A stretch of 64,000 nt of DNA, from contig JAGMVK010000002.1 in the NCBI GenBank assembly GCA_020747065.1, positions 1,674,001 to 1,738,000 of the forward strand. Direction: 5' to 3'. The first letter of the stretch is position 1. Each line of letters opens with the position of its first letter. This DNA comes from Cadophora sp. MPI-SDFR-AT-0126. Lineage: Eukaryota; Ascomycota; Leotiomycetes; Helotiales; Ploettnerulaceae. Below, in pieces: positions 35,664-47,470 of this stretch. Position numbers and translations under genes: made by a program. The notes below the pieces were generated by a model. The model was not told the origin of the DNA. It saw only the letters and a list, made by a program, of their open reading frames with translations, and did not search any database.

Positions 35664-37484
35664 AAAGCTTCTAGGAGAATAGCTAGTAAAAATAAAGGAT
35701 TTCTTTAAGACTATAAGTAAAAGATATTCCTTAAAGTAAATATTACTAATACTAATAGTACTAATAATAGAGAAGCTTTACTTAGTAATAAAGATCTTTG
35801 ATTTATTATTAGGAATAACTTAAAGAAGGAAATCTATTAGTAGAAAGTAATAAAAACTCCGGTTCTACTAGCTTTATAGAACTTTTTTCTTTTATAAAGT
35901 ATATATAGAATTAGAGAGATTTTAATTGCTTTAAATCCAGAATTACTTATACTATTTACTATTTTAGTGGTTTCCTACTAATTAAGTTATTACTATAGCT
36001 TCTAAGAAGATAGAGTACTTACTAATTAAGGTCTTATTAAAAGTAGAAGCTCTCTAGCTTATTCTTACAAAGCTAATATCTCTGTACCTTAGAATTACCT
36101 AAGAATTAGAGTTTCTTATATATTAAAGGCTTAAATATACTATTAGCTAATAACTTTTAATAAAGTAACTTTACTAAAGGAAAGAGTATTAGTCTATCTC
36201 TAGATTAGTTTAATCTTAGTTACGCTTACTAAGTCTAAGCCTTTATTTATATTATCTTTACTCTTTTAAAGAGAAGTAGATAGAAAGAATATAGCTTATA
36301 AGATTTACTATAGCTTAAGTACTAGTAAGAGTATTAATATAAGAAATGCAGATATAATATAATAGAGTTAGAATTCGCGAGCTTATATAATATACTTAAA
36401 GTACTTTTACTAAAGTAAGTAACTTAAGTTAAAAGCTCTAACTAACTAGTTCTTAAGATAATAGAGTTAGTAATAAACTTATATATTTTCTAGGAACTAT
36501 TAGATATACTTAAGATTATTACTAGATTAAAAAGTAAATGAACTTATAATAGCTATTACTCTTTAGTATATTATACTTATACTCTAAAAATAGGAAAGTT
36601 AGGCCTACTTTTAGCGAATACTCTTTATAGTAGATAGCTTCTATATTAAATAGGAATTACTATAATTAAATATTAATTAAGAAGGAGTCTTAATAGTATT
36701 CAGAAATAAGAGCGATTCTTATTACTCTTAAGTTTTTATAATAATTTTTACTCTCTAAGATATTAGTAAACTCCTTTAGTAACTTAATAGGTCTTATATC
36801 TTAGTAAGAAAGCCTTAGAATTAAGAGAAAATACTTAATAGTAAAGATAGCCTTAAAAACTCCTATTACCTTAATAAGAATCTAATAGTCCTTACCTTCT
36901 CTAATATATTAGCCTTCTTACTAGCTACCTAGATCTCTAACTCTATAGGTATATATATACTTAAAGCGTATATCTGTAATAGCGAGGTAAGAGATTATTA
37001 CTAGGTATAGGAGGGGAGTCGCTAAGTTAGATGTGTCCTAATTGCTATTAGTTATAGTTACTAAGCTTAAAAATAATTAAAAGACAAGAAGAAAGTCTGA
37101 TCTGGACTTATTCAGAGCTATAGATACTAGAGCGTAAGGGTTAATACACTTAACTACTTGCTTAAGGCCTAAACGACCTTATATCTTATATAAACTATTC
37201 TATAAGAGAGGATTAGTATAGGCCTTAGCTAGAGATAGTATATATTCTAAACCTAAGAGGTAGAGAGTATATATAGAGCTATATAGAAAGTTATGTTTTA
37301 TCTAAGACCTCTTCTTAATACTAGAGATAAGAACTAGCTCCCTTAAACTCGATAGAGTAATAAGAAAGTAGAACGAACTTAATAGTAGTAGAGTACTAGG
37401 AGGTTAGTAATAAAATTAACTTAGTAAGGGAGTAAAGAGTAAAGGAATTAAGAGAGAGAACTTAGCTATATAAGGTAAGGTTAG
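35664..37484 (+). pseudogene. O distal accessory coding remnant, part 1
   Basis: RIP-degraded O sequence downstream of pol. Around 37,080-37,480 the plus strand keeps coding-like character, with stops confined to likely Gln/Trp/Arg codons and continuing across the E2 insertion into 49,681-50,129. I could not identify the protein or decide the frame with confidence. By position it corresponds to the accessory region of element B. Confidence 0.4.
37480..37484. repeat. E2 target-site duplication, left (GTTAG)
   Basis: GTTAG precedes the left LTR of E2 and recurs at 49,681-49,685 immediately after the right LTR. Confidence 0.85.
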
Positions 37485-37977
37485 TATTACGAATACTTCT
37501 AAAAGGCTGCGGAGCCCTGAGAGAAGAGATCCTGCGAGTAGGCGCACTTTTAGGAACTAGGTAGCTCTTAGGAGCGTAGCTCCCTAAAGCCGGAAGCTTC
37601 TAGAATACTTAAGTTACTTAATTATAATTTATAATAGTATTTTAGGGTATAGTGATTTAACTATAAGTTTTTATAATTAAGATTATATAATAAATCCTTA
37701 GATTTTTAGATCCCTTATTTATAAAAGGGATTTAAGAATCTAAGGATTTAAGACCTTAAAAGATCTAAGGAATCCTAAATATAGTAAAAGTTCTATATAA
37801 GTAGATAGTATTTCCTATTATAAATAAAAGTCTTATACTTAACTTAAATATAGTATTTTTATATATACTTAGTAACTTATAAATAATTATTAGTCTTAAT
37901 TAAGTAATAATATCCTTACTTATTAACTCACTAACTCTTCGCACTCTTAAGTAACACTAGCTCGATTATACGTTATA
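37485..37977 (+). repeat. E2 5' LTR
   Basis: 493 bp. It starts TATTACGAATAC (TGTTAC before RIP) and ends CGATTATACGTTATA. It contains an internal near-palindromic segment around 37,690-37,775 (TTAGATC / GATCTAAGG). The last ~170 bp resemble the E1/E4 LTRs; the first ~300 bp do not. Confidence 0.85.
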
Positions 37978-39036
37978 CTTTAAGTACTAATACTAATAGG
38001 TACTAGCGTATACGTTAGATTAAGAATATCTTCTGTCTTAGAGAGCGTTTGAGGCGCCGCTACAGCGATACCCGCACTATCGATTACTACTACTAGTAAT
38101 AAGGCGCTTATAAGGGAAATTAATAAGAACCTTAAATATAAAAGTATTAAACCTTTTAATAGTAAAAGAAACTATCTTCATAAGTTCCTTTTATAATTTC
38201 AATTATATATTAAGTTTAATAGAGAGCGATTCTAGTCTAAGATTAAGTAAGTCTTATAAGCTATAATACTCCTTAAAGGAAAAGCTATAAATTAGATTAA
38301 GGGGTTCTTAAAGAACTATCTCTCTTAGAGTAATAAAGATAGGATTATTAATAAATAAAAAGCGGAAGATACTATTATTAAGATCTTTAGTACTTAAGAA
38401 GGATTTATTATAAAAATTAAAGTAAATTTTAGAATTATAAATAAAAGAAGAGAGGTAAAAAAAGCTATTAAATTCCTTAGATAGAAGAGATTAGCTATTA
38501 TATATACTTAGGACTTCTAATACTACTCTACTTATATAGAATAAAGAGATAAGGATTTTATTAAGGATAAGCTCCTCTAGTATAGTAGTATTATTAATAA
38601 CTTAGAGTAACTTATTAAAGCTACTTATAAAATCAATAATAATTAGTACAAGTATAGTATAAAGAAGAAAGAGAAGTATAATCTAAATTACTATAGAATA
38701 AGGGAAGGAAGGATTAAGGGAAAAAATAACTATTCACGTAAAATAAACTACAGAGACCTTATAGAACTAGACGCTACTTATAAAAAAGAGCTATTACTAT
38801 AAGAGCGAAATAAACACTTGCAGAATTAAACTTATTTTAATTATAAAAAATCCGACTATATAGCCTAGAACTATAAAAGTAGAGGGAAAAGGACTTAAGA
38901 ATACTTACTAAGAAAATAACTAAATACTACTATCTAAGGTAAAGGAGAGTATAATAGACTTATAATACTTAATATAACGTAAGTATAAGAGGATACTATT
39001 GTAAAATTAGCGCGAGTAATCTAAGGACTTAATATT
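37978..39036 (+). pseudogene. E2 gag remnant
   Basis: Aligns along its length with E4 gag (about 50,500-51,590). Landmarks include the region YKSIKPFNS-like near 38,140, a TYIE-like segment near 38,525, and a zinc-knuckle remnant near 38,830-38,880. It ends abruptly at E3. Confidence 0.65.
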
Positions 39037-39231
39037 TGTCGTGTAGTGGTGCGAGTAGGCTGGGTTAAAGAGACGAGATCTCCTGATTAAGGTAAAAATA
39101 TGATATAAAAAGATATATTTAAAAGAGCATTACCTCCTTAAGGGAGGGCCTAAGAGTATATTATATATATATAGTATACTTATTAAGTATATACTAGACT
39201 AGATGTAACTTCTAATAGAGCGCGTTTAATA
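39037..39231 (-). repeat. E3 3' LTR (left copy)
   Basis: 195 bp, matching 47,276-47,470 in length, with mostly C/T and G/A differences. It contains the conserved block CCTCCTTAAGGGAGGG, a palindrome-like segment. Confidence 0.9.
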
Positions 39232-39456
39232 TACTCCTATAGTGAGCTCGAGTCTAAGAGTCTTACTATTAGATTTACATAAATAAAGATTAAGTTTAAA
39301 GTAGTGAGTACCTTATATATATATATATCCCTTAAATAAGTATAATAATTACAAATATATATTTGTAATATATATACCTAAGTTATAAAGGAAAGTATAA
39401 ATAAATATATTATAATTAAATAAGTAAATAAAGATTATATAAGTTTAGTATATAAC

Positions 39457-39747
39457 ATGTCTTTATATCGCGAATATATATATAGAATAATCTAATTAGA
39501 GAATATAAATAAAAGAATAATAAAGGATTTAATTCTAAAGATTATATAAAGTAATCTAGTTTATAATTATATATGAATTAAGAAGTATATAGATAAGTAA
39601 TTATCGTTGAATTTAAGTAAGGCTTTGCGATTACTAAATATAAGTAGCTGAATTAGGATAAGTATTAATTAGTAAAGGCGAAGTGAATTAGTAATCTTTT
39701 AGGAAGGTACGCTAAAGGTTAGAAGTAAATTAGTAAATAGCGTATAA
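39457..39747 (+). pseudogene. E3 antisense ORF 1 (96 codons)
   Basis: Starts ATGTCTTTATATCGC 226 bp inside the left LTR, runs antisense to the Copia genes and ends at TAA 39,745-39,747. It has several in-frame stops at likely Gln/Arg sites. The readable product is Ile/Asn/Lys-rich, with MSLYREYIYRII at the N-terminus and NLSKALRLLNIS in the centre. No family recognised. It may be the first exon of a gene continuing at 40,100. Confidence 0.4.
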
Positions 39748-40104
39748 TAGTATACTCTAATTAGCTATATATTAATAGGTAATTACGTATTCCCTAGGTA
39801 ATTATATACCTTCTTAGGGTATATTAATCCTAGATTTTTCTATACTTTTAAACCTTTAAGCTTTTAATATATTATATAGTCCTTTATATCTTATACCTTT
39901 CCTCTTATTTTTTTTCTTTAAATTTATATAGAAAGATTACTATAGTCCTAAACTACTCTAAGATACTTCCTAAAACTCCTTCATAATCTCTTATTAACTA
40001 TAATTATAGAATTACTAAACTTACGTATTATATAAGAGAGTAAGTTACTAATTTAAGTAATATAAGTTAAGCTCGTGAAGTAGTCTAAATAAGTTCATTT
40101 CTTT

Positions 40105-40702
40105 TTTAAATACTTATATTTATCTTTAGTTATAATTATTTAAAGCTTATATACTAATATATACTTAGGATAATAATAAAGATAAGAGCGAGCTTAAGCT
40201 TATTACTAGATCTTTATCTTCTTATAATAATACCTTTAATATATAATCTATTAGTAGATCTGATATTAAATCAGTTAATTAGATTTCTACTAGTCCTAAG
40301 TGTTCTAGTGTAATATTATTTAGTTAGAATAAGTCTTTTACTTAGAATAAGTCTTCTAGCTAAAACAAGTAGTCTAATAAGAATAAGTACTTTAATAATA
40401 ATAATAATAATCCTTTTATTTAAGATAATAATAGTAATTTTACTAATTTTTCTAGCTTTAATAATAGTAATACTATTACCCTTCCTACTTATACGCGCCC
40501 TTTACTATTACTTTCTAAGTATATGTTTAATTATCTTTAGATCTAAGAAGATCTATTTCTTATACTTAAGCGTAAAGCTAGAAAGAAGTATACTACTACT
40601 ATATTAGAAACTTCTTATAATACTAATCCTATTCTCTTTAAGCTTACTAAATTAATTCTTAAGATTACTGCTAAGTATATAAAATCTTTAGTTAAAAGAT
40701 AA
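40105..40702 (+). pseudogene. E3 antisense ORF 2, Asn/Ser-rich
   Basis: A plus-strand frame ending at TAA 40,700-40,702 with few stops, all at plausible Gln/Trp sites. The first two thirds are low-complexity Ser/Asn/Lys with an Asn run at 40,395-40,412. The last third is ordered-looking and basic (LFLILKRKARKKY). It is antisense to Copia pol. Many Asn may have been Asp before RIP. Function unknown. Confidence 0.4.
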
Positions 40703-40959
40703 TAAGGTAAGTTCATACTTATTCTTTTTATACTTAATATAATTACTTATTTTAATATATACTAATAATATAAGTAGAAAAGAAGTTTACTAATTTATAC
40801 TTAAAGTATGTATAATCTATTATATTTAGGAAGGGAGATTATAGTTACTATTATACTAATATTATTACTACTAGTGATTATTATTATAATTGCGCTTTTA
40901 GCTATACTTACTCTTTTACTTTACCTTATATTTTATCTTTAGCTTATTATTTAATTAAT

Positions 40960-41224
40960 ATACTTAATTAAAATATATCTTTTTCTATAAGTTCTTTATT
41001 CTATTTCTATAATTATACTACTAATTCTTAAGTAGGAAATTAAGAAATATCGCATAGCACTTCGTATTATATTAAATAATTTAAAGCTTTTAAATAAGAG
41101 TAATAATAATAATATATTTATAGAAGAGCTTATATAGGTAGTAAAGAAGCTACTAAAACACTGAGATAATAATAAGGATAATAAAAGTAAATTAAGTAAA
41201 TTAAAGTGTAAGGAATTTATATAA
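40960..41224 (+). pseudogene. E3 antisense ORF 3
   Basis: In the same frame as ORF 2 and ending at TAA 41,222-41,224. The readable C-terminal part includes EIKKYRIALRIILNNLKLL, IFIEELI and VVKKLLKH. A segment at 40,810-40,960 in the same frame is strongly hydrophobic, which would suit either a membrane segment or an intron. ORFs 1-3 could be exons of one antisense gene. Confidence 0.35.
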
Positions 41225-41239
41225 GCTTTTATAAATATT

Positions 41240-41470
41240 ATAAGATTAATAATAAGCTAGTAAGTAGGATTCAGTGAGATTATAAGATAGTTTATAGGAT
41301 TTTCAAAGGATTTACCTAGATCTTTACGCTAGTTTATAGGATTTTATTAAGCTTTATACTAGATCTTTATATTAATTTAGGGAATTTTTACTAGGCTTTA
41401 CTAGATTTTAGTTAAGCTTTACTAGGTTTCCCTAGATCTTTAAGGTATTTACTAGAATAATCCTTTTTAT
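41240..41470. repeat. Short-period repeats in E3 tail
   Basis: Imperfect tandem units built on TTTATAGGATTTT, CTAGATCTTTA and AGGCTTTACTAG recur several times. It lies between the accessory ORFs and the end of Copia pol, probably as a non-coding spacer. Confidence 0.4.
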
Positions 41471-41849
41471 TTAAAGTATAAATAAAAAGTTTATATACTC
41501 CTTTTTTAAATATAACTTTTAAATAAGTATAATTAAAGCTCTTCTATTTTAGATCTATAATCCTTAAAGTTTAAAAGAGTTCTAAAGTACTTGAATTTTT
41601 AGTAAGACAGATTTTTTATAAGTTTATTAGTAAGTATATTAGCTATTAAAATATATATAATCTTAAATAATTCTTAAGTATACTCTTACTTTAATTATAT
41701 ATTTTGAATATTTATATAATAAAGCTTTATTAAGATTCTCTTATTTTTACTTATAATGAGTTTAATTATTTATTAATTATTACAGAAGATCTTCTAAATT
41801 TTATTAATATCTAATACTAAATCTTAAAAAAATCTTTATAGAGCTATAA

Positions 41850-44800
41850 CTTCTTTACTTATATATTCTAATAATAGAGTTTCAGCTATAGTAGTTAAAG
41901 TTATTATTATAGCTTATAGTCCTGCTTTTTAAATCACTAGACTACTAAATATTATAATTATATACCCTTAGGATAATTATCTTAATTTAGTATTATTAGT
42001 AAAAGATATATTAAATATATATACTAAGGATCTTCTATACTTTTTATTATATATAATACTTAAAAAGCGTGTTTTATATAAGTAATAGACTAGCTAATAT
42101 ATAGTAGTAAAGTGCTTAGTGCTTAAATTTATTATAAATCTTAAGAGTACTATAGTAGTGAATACTATGTTTAGTCTTATAATAATCGTAGTATATAATA
42201 CTAAGCTTATACGCTCCTAGTACACCTTAATCTACTTCTTAGTAACTTATTCTTAATTCTTTTGAAGATTAATAAATAGAAGTAGTATACTTAGGTACTT
42301 TTTATCTATTAACTTAAACTTAAATATAATCTTTTTAATATATTAATTATAAATAAGGGAAATAGTCTTAAGCTTTTTATCGCGGATTACCTTAATACCT
42401 AAGAATTACTAAATATCTTTAAGATTATGTATATTATATACTTTCTTTAGTTATTTAATAATCTTTTCTTTAAGCTTTTAATTATCTCGATAATAGAGTA
42501 CTTAAATATCGTTTATATAAAAGAGGACTAGTATTTTATACTTTATATCTGTGAATATATAAGACTCCTCTAAGTATAAAGAGAGTCTTAAGTTTATTAA
42601 GGTTTTACTTATATACTTATACTATAAGTATAGAGAGTCTCTTATTCTATAGAGCGCTTAATCTACTTATAGTATAAACCTAGGCTTTTAAAATCTAAAG
42701 GGAAAATAGTAATATATAGTTTCACTATTTATATCTTTAAGTATATTAATAAATATATTAATTATATTAAAATACTTAATCTCTAGATTAAACTTTACTA
42801 TAAGTACTATAGTAATATAGAATAACTTTAAGGAAAGAGTATTTATATAAGTTAAGATAATTATACTTTTACTTTAGAGATTACTATATATAATAATATA
42901 TAATTAATATTTACTAATATATTTATTCTTATTTACTTTATACTTAAAAACTTATATTAGAGGAACTAGTAAGCTTATAAGTTTTAAGTTAAATACTTCT
43001 AATATTTAGTATCCCTATTTTTCTATATTACTTATTTTTAAATACGTATTCTTTATAAACTATTACTTTATTAAGTGATTCTTAAGATTACTTTATTTTT
43101 TAAGTTTTAGTAGTAGATTTTAAACCTTAATTTTAGGAAGTAGGATCTTCTTACTTAATATTAAATAACTTCCTTAAATAGCTACTATAATAACTATATA
43201 TACTATCTAAGTAGATCTCTGTAGTTTCTCCTACTTTTTTACTATTATATACTAATTAGGTATAAATATAGTGAGTAGTTAATCTATTTTATTTACTAGA
43301 CTTTTATATACTTTCTTAAAGGGATTACTTCTAAGCTTTAAGTTATTACTAATATCTAATTAATTCTTTTGCGTTTTCTAAAGTAAAGTAATAAGTATTA
43401 TAAATACTCTATTATATTTACCTCTTTTATACCCTCTTTTACTTACTTACTTACTTCTAGCGCTTTTAGCTTTAGTATTTGAGTTAGGTGGTTCACTTAG
43501 TAGATTACTTATTAAGTTTAATATTTATAAGCGTGTTATTACTCTTATTACTCTAAGTACGTTTATTATTTTAATATCTCGATACTTACTTAGAGCTCTT
43601 AATAGTACTAGTACTGATCCTAGTCCTGTAGTTACTATTAAAGGAGGCCTAATTAGAATTTGAATCTTAATTATTAAAGAACGAGGTAGACTTTACGCTT
43701 AGTCTTATTATGTATTTATTATTAAATCTAGGACTTACTTATATTCCCTTTAGTCCGCTCTTACTAAATCTTATGCTATACTTAATATAAGTTCTGGATT
43801 TAATATGCTTTATAATAATTACTTACTACTTTAGCTAAGTATACTTTCTAGTTTAGGTATAGCTCTTAGAATTAGAAGTCTAATTATAGTACTCGAATTT
43901 CTAGTATAATCTTTCACTCTTAAGTTCTAATTCTTATTAGTGATAATTTTAGGTTAAGCTTCCTATATTTACTCTTTCCTTAGATTAAGTGGAATCCCTT
44001 TATTTAAAGCAATTATATACTTATTTAGTATATCCTTCGAAATACCCTCTATAAGGCTAGAGATATATCCTATTACTTCTTTATCTTATAGAAGCTCTAT
44101 AAGAGATTAAGCTTTTTTTATAGAGATCTTTACCTTCTCTTCTTTAAAGATATAAAAGCTCTCTTTATTAAAGTAAATATTTTACGTAATAATAATTTAA
44201 TTAAGTTATAGTACTTAGATCTTATAGATATTAAAAGTGCGGAAACCTATAAGATACCTAATATATATATAGGATTTAACTTTAAATACTTTCTTTTCTT
44301 ATTTAAGTACTTATTTTACTATTAATAAGTATACTTTATATCTAAAGATATAGATCTTATTCTAATTAGGTTTGAAATCTACTATTAGTCTTATAATAAT
44401 CACAAGATTATATTATTAAAAATAGTTATAGAACTACTAATTATTTATTTTAAGTAATAATCTCTAATTTTATATACGATTTAGGTATCTATTATATAAA
44501 TAAATACCTGCTAGTGCATATTTAAGTCTAAGTTCCTTAAGAAGATTTACAGATAGTTGTATTTTAATACCCCTTATAATTACCTTTTAGCTAGCTTATT
44601 CTACTATACTATTTGATTTATAGATTATAATTAGCGAGATCTCGAGCTCGATACCGAGCTTATTTACTTATATCTTATATCTTATAAATCCCTAGATAAT
44701 AATAATTACCTTTTCTTAATTGTGCTTAAATTTGTAAATTAAAAGTCTAAACTAAGTCCGCACTTAATATTTAAAGCTCTTAATATATTTAAATACCTTA

Positions 44801-47250
44801 TTATATATTTTTAACTGGAATATATAGCTAATAAGTAATCCGCTATACTTGTATTTAAGTATAAGAAGCTAGAAGTAGTTTCTAAGGTAAACTAGGAAAT
44901 TAAATAAATCCTAACTAATTCTCTAAAATAGCCTTACTAATCGTTGCTTATTTAGATAGCGAGATATAACTTATAAGGTATACGCTAACGCGTATTACTT
45001 ATACTTTAAATATCTAATGATATTAGAGAATCTTATATCCCTAGAAGCTCTTACTAACTTTTAAAAAGTATTTAGACTTAAGTACTTAGTTTGTAGATAC
45101 TATAACCTTTCTGTACCTAAGCGAGTTATACTATAATCATGTAATAAATAAAAAGTGCGTAGCTTTTAGTAGCTAGTACTAGAAAATATAATAATACCTA
45201 CTTTACTATATAGGATCTTACTTAAGTTTAATAAATAGTTTAAACACTTATTATATTTAAAGAATATAAGATTAAACTCGTGAATAAGTTTTCGAATAAC
45301 TAAGTAATTACTTATAAGCTAAGTATTGTTATACTAGCGCAGTGTATAGTCTATTCCGCAGTACTATAATCTAATATTTTATAAGCGAGCTTCCGAGATA
45401 ATATTTATATGAAAACCTTTAATAATAGCTATCTTAGTAAGCGTAAGATTAAAAGTTTTTTTATCTAAGCCTTAAAGAATATCTTTTAAAATACATGTTT
45501 TATATTTAATAATTAGTAACTAAAAGCTTCTATACTTAATAGTATCTTATAGACTTACCTTAATAAATATACTAGGCTTTAATAAGAATATATTATTAAT
45601 AAGGTTCGTAACTTTATAGTTATTAAGTAGTATACTTACAGATAAGAAGTAATATTTATATAATCCCTAAGTAAAGTAGATTCCGAGCTAGAAAGCTTTA
45701 TTTAAGCTTAGAAGTATTATAATAAAATTACTAGAAGATATCTTACCTTTATTTATTAGGTTTCTAGGGAATACTCCTTTTAATTTTCCCTAAGCTTTAT
45801 TAGATTCCTATCTCTTAAGAGCGCTTTCTATACTTAGTAATAATACTTTATTAATTCCCTTACTAAAATTTAATCTTAGTATTCTTTATTTACTAGTAAT
45901 AAAGCGATTACGGATTTCTTTAGTAGCTATATTTAATATAAAGGACTTTCTCTTTCCTATATAAGAAAAGGTTTTACTATAGATTATAAGCTGGAGCTTT
46001 ACGTAGTTCTTTAGAGCCTAACTATACATGTAATCCTTTAAATATAGACACTTATTTCTTACTATATTATTTCTACTAGTACCCCTAGGCTCTAGAGCTG
46101 TCGTAGTATTAATACTAGCGTTACTACTCCTTTCGCTAAAAATAGTAAAATATCTATATCCCTTTCCCTTTCCGTTTATAAGCTTACGATATTAAATATC
46201 TACTTCCTTAGTATAAAAGAGTCTTATAAGCTATATAAGAGTATATAGCTATAAGCTTCTAAGATTATCAGCCTCTTTAAAGCTAAGGAAGTATTTATAA
46301 GACTATACATAATCGAAGTTATTTATAGCGATTAGAAAATTAATAATATCAAGAGCTTTATTAACTTTTAGAATATAGTATAAGATACCCTTATAAATAA
46401 GCTCTTAGTGAAATATGATCTATATTTTAGGATTAGTTCTAGCTTTATTAGCTGCTTTAAGGGAAGCTTAGTACTTACTCCTTATTATTAATTGGATTAT
46501 TATCTTAGTTTAGTTAAGAATATATTTTAATACTTATAATAAAGCTTAGATATTAAAATCTCTACTTAAAATAATCTTTATATTTATAATCTTAAAGTAT
46601 TACCTTACTATAGTTTTCTCGATCTATTTATAGAGCTTTTAGTACTATATTATCTAGAATTACTAGATAAAAATATTTATTTTTTAAAGCTTAGATTTTA
46701 ATTTAGCTATAGATTTATAATTAGAGCTTTTAATAATCTTAGGTTTATATAGAGCTCTAAGTATATAATCTAGTAAAGATAGTCTTCTTACTATTTATAT
46801 CTAAGATTACGTCTTAGTTTTAGGAGTATTACTCTAAGAGCTATCTAAAGTTAATAAGGATCTCTTTACTTATATTTTAAGATTCTTTAAGTATTTAGCG
46901 TAATCTATATTATAAAATTAAAGTAAGCGAGTATTCTAATCCTTAGCGATTTACTTTATAGTTCAAGGCGTTTTATTAATAATTTAAGATAGCGATAAAG
47001 CATCTGAAGTATTTAAATTAATAAATAATTATAATCTAAGAATATTAGTACTAAGAGTTAAATACTTAAGCTAGGTAAGGAAATCCTCTAGCTTTAAGTA
47101 GATAGTATTAGAGCTAAGTACTTTTCTAAAATCGGAATTATTTACAAGGAATATAGTAGTAAAAAGATCATAAATTAAAAAAGATAATTAAGAGAGTCTT
47201 CTTTTAATAACTTAATTAAAGCTATAAAACTATATTTATACTAAGTAAAT
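41850..47250 (-). pseudogene. E3 Copia gag-pol remnant
   Basis: On the minus strand, the RT core reads KILVLLYINDI at about 42,505-42,540 (YVDDI before RIP). It is followed by LKEKIIK-LKKVYNIHNLK and, around 42,400-42,340, an FLGI-V-like stretch. RNase H (about 42,060-41,870) has the Copia pattern SFTNNTKLR, GYI, KAGL-AIIITLTTIAETLLLEYISKE. The integrase and gag parts toward 47,250 are too degraded to place. The order from right to left (gag, INT, RT, RH) is as expected for Copia. Confidence 0.75.
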
Positions 47251-47275
47251 AATAAGATAGAATATAGTTCTTAAC

Positions 47276-47470
47276 TATCGTGTAATAATACGAGTAGGCT
47301 AGGTTAAAGAGACAAGATCTCCTAATTAAGGTAAAAGTATAGTATAAAAAGATATATTTAAAAAAGCGTTACCTCCTTAAGGGAGGGCCTAAGAGTATAT
47401 TATATATATATGGTATACTTACTAAGTATATACTAGACCAGATGTAACTTCTAACAGAGCGCGTTCGACA
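47276..47470 (-). repeat. E3 5' LTR (right copy)
   Basis: 195-bp partner of 39,037-39,231. It ends CGCGTTCGACA, preserving the unmutated TG...CA-type end. Confidence 0.9.

Larger units (their letters stand above)
39037..47470 (-). mobile_element. Element E3: Copia-type LTR retrotransposon with an extra 2.6 kb
   Basis: Terminal direct repeats at 39,037-39,231 and 47,276-47,470 are both 195 bp. They start TGTCGTGTAG and end GTTCGACA (RIP form GTTTAATA), so the ends are inverted TGTCG/CGACA. Minus-strand Copia RT and RNase H set the orientation. Total length is 8,434 bp, long for a Copia element; the surplus lies between RNase H (ending about 41,850) and the 3' LTR and carries plus-strand ORFs. 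The flanks do not form a duplication (ATATT versus AATAA). Confidence 0.85.

Noticed and set aside
40395..40412. AAT-type microsatellite as a functional repeat or CRISPR-like array
   Set aside because: It is a short Asn-codon run inside a degraded ORF; no spaced direct repeats are present.
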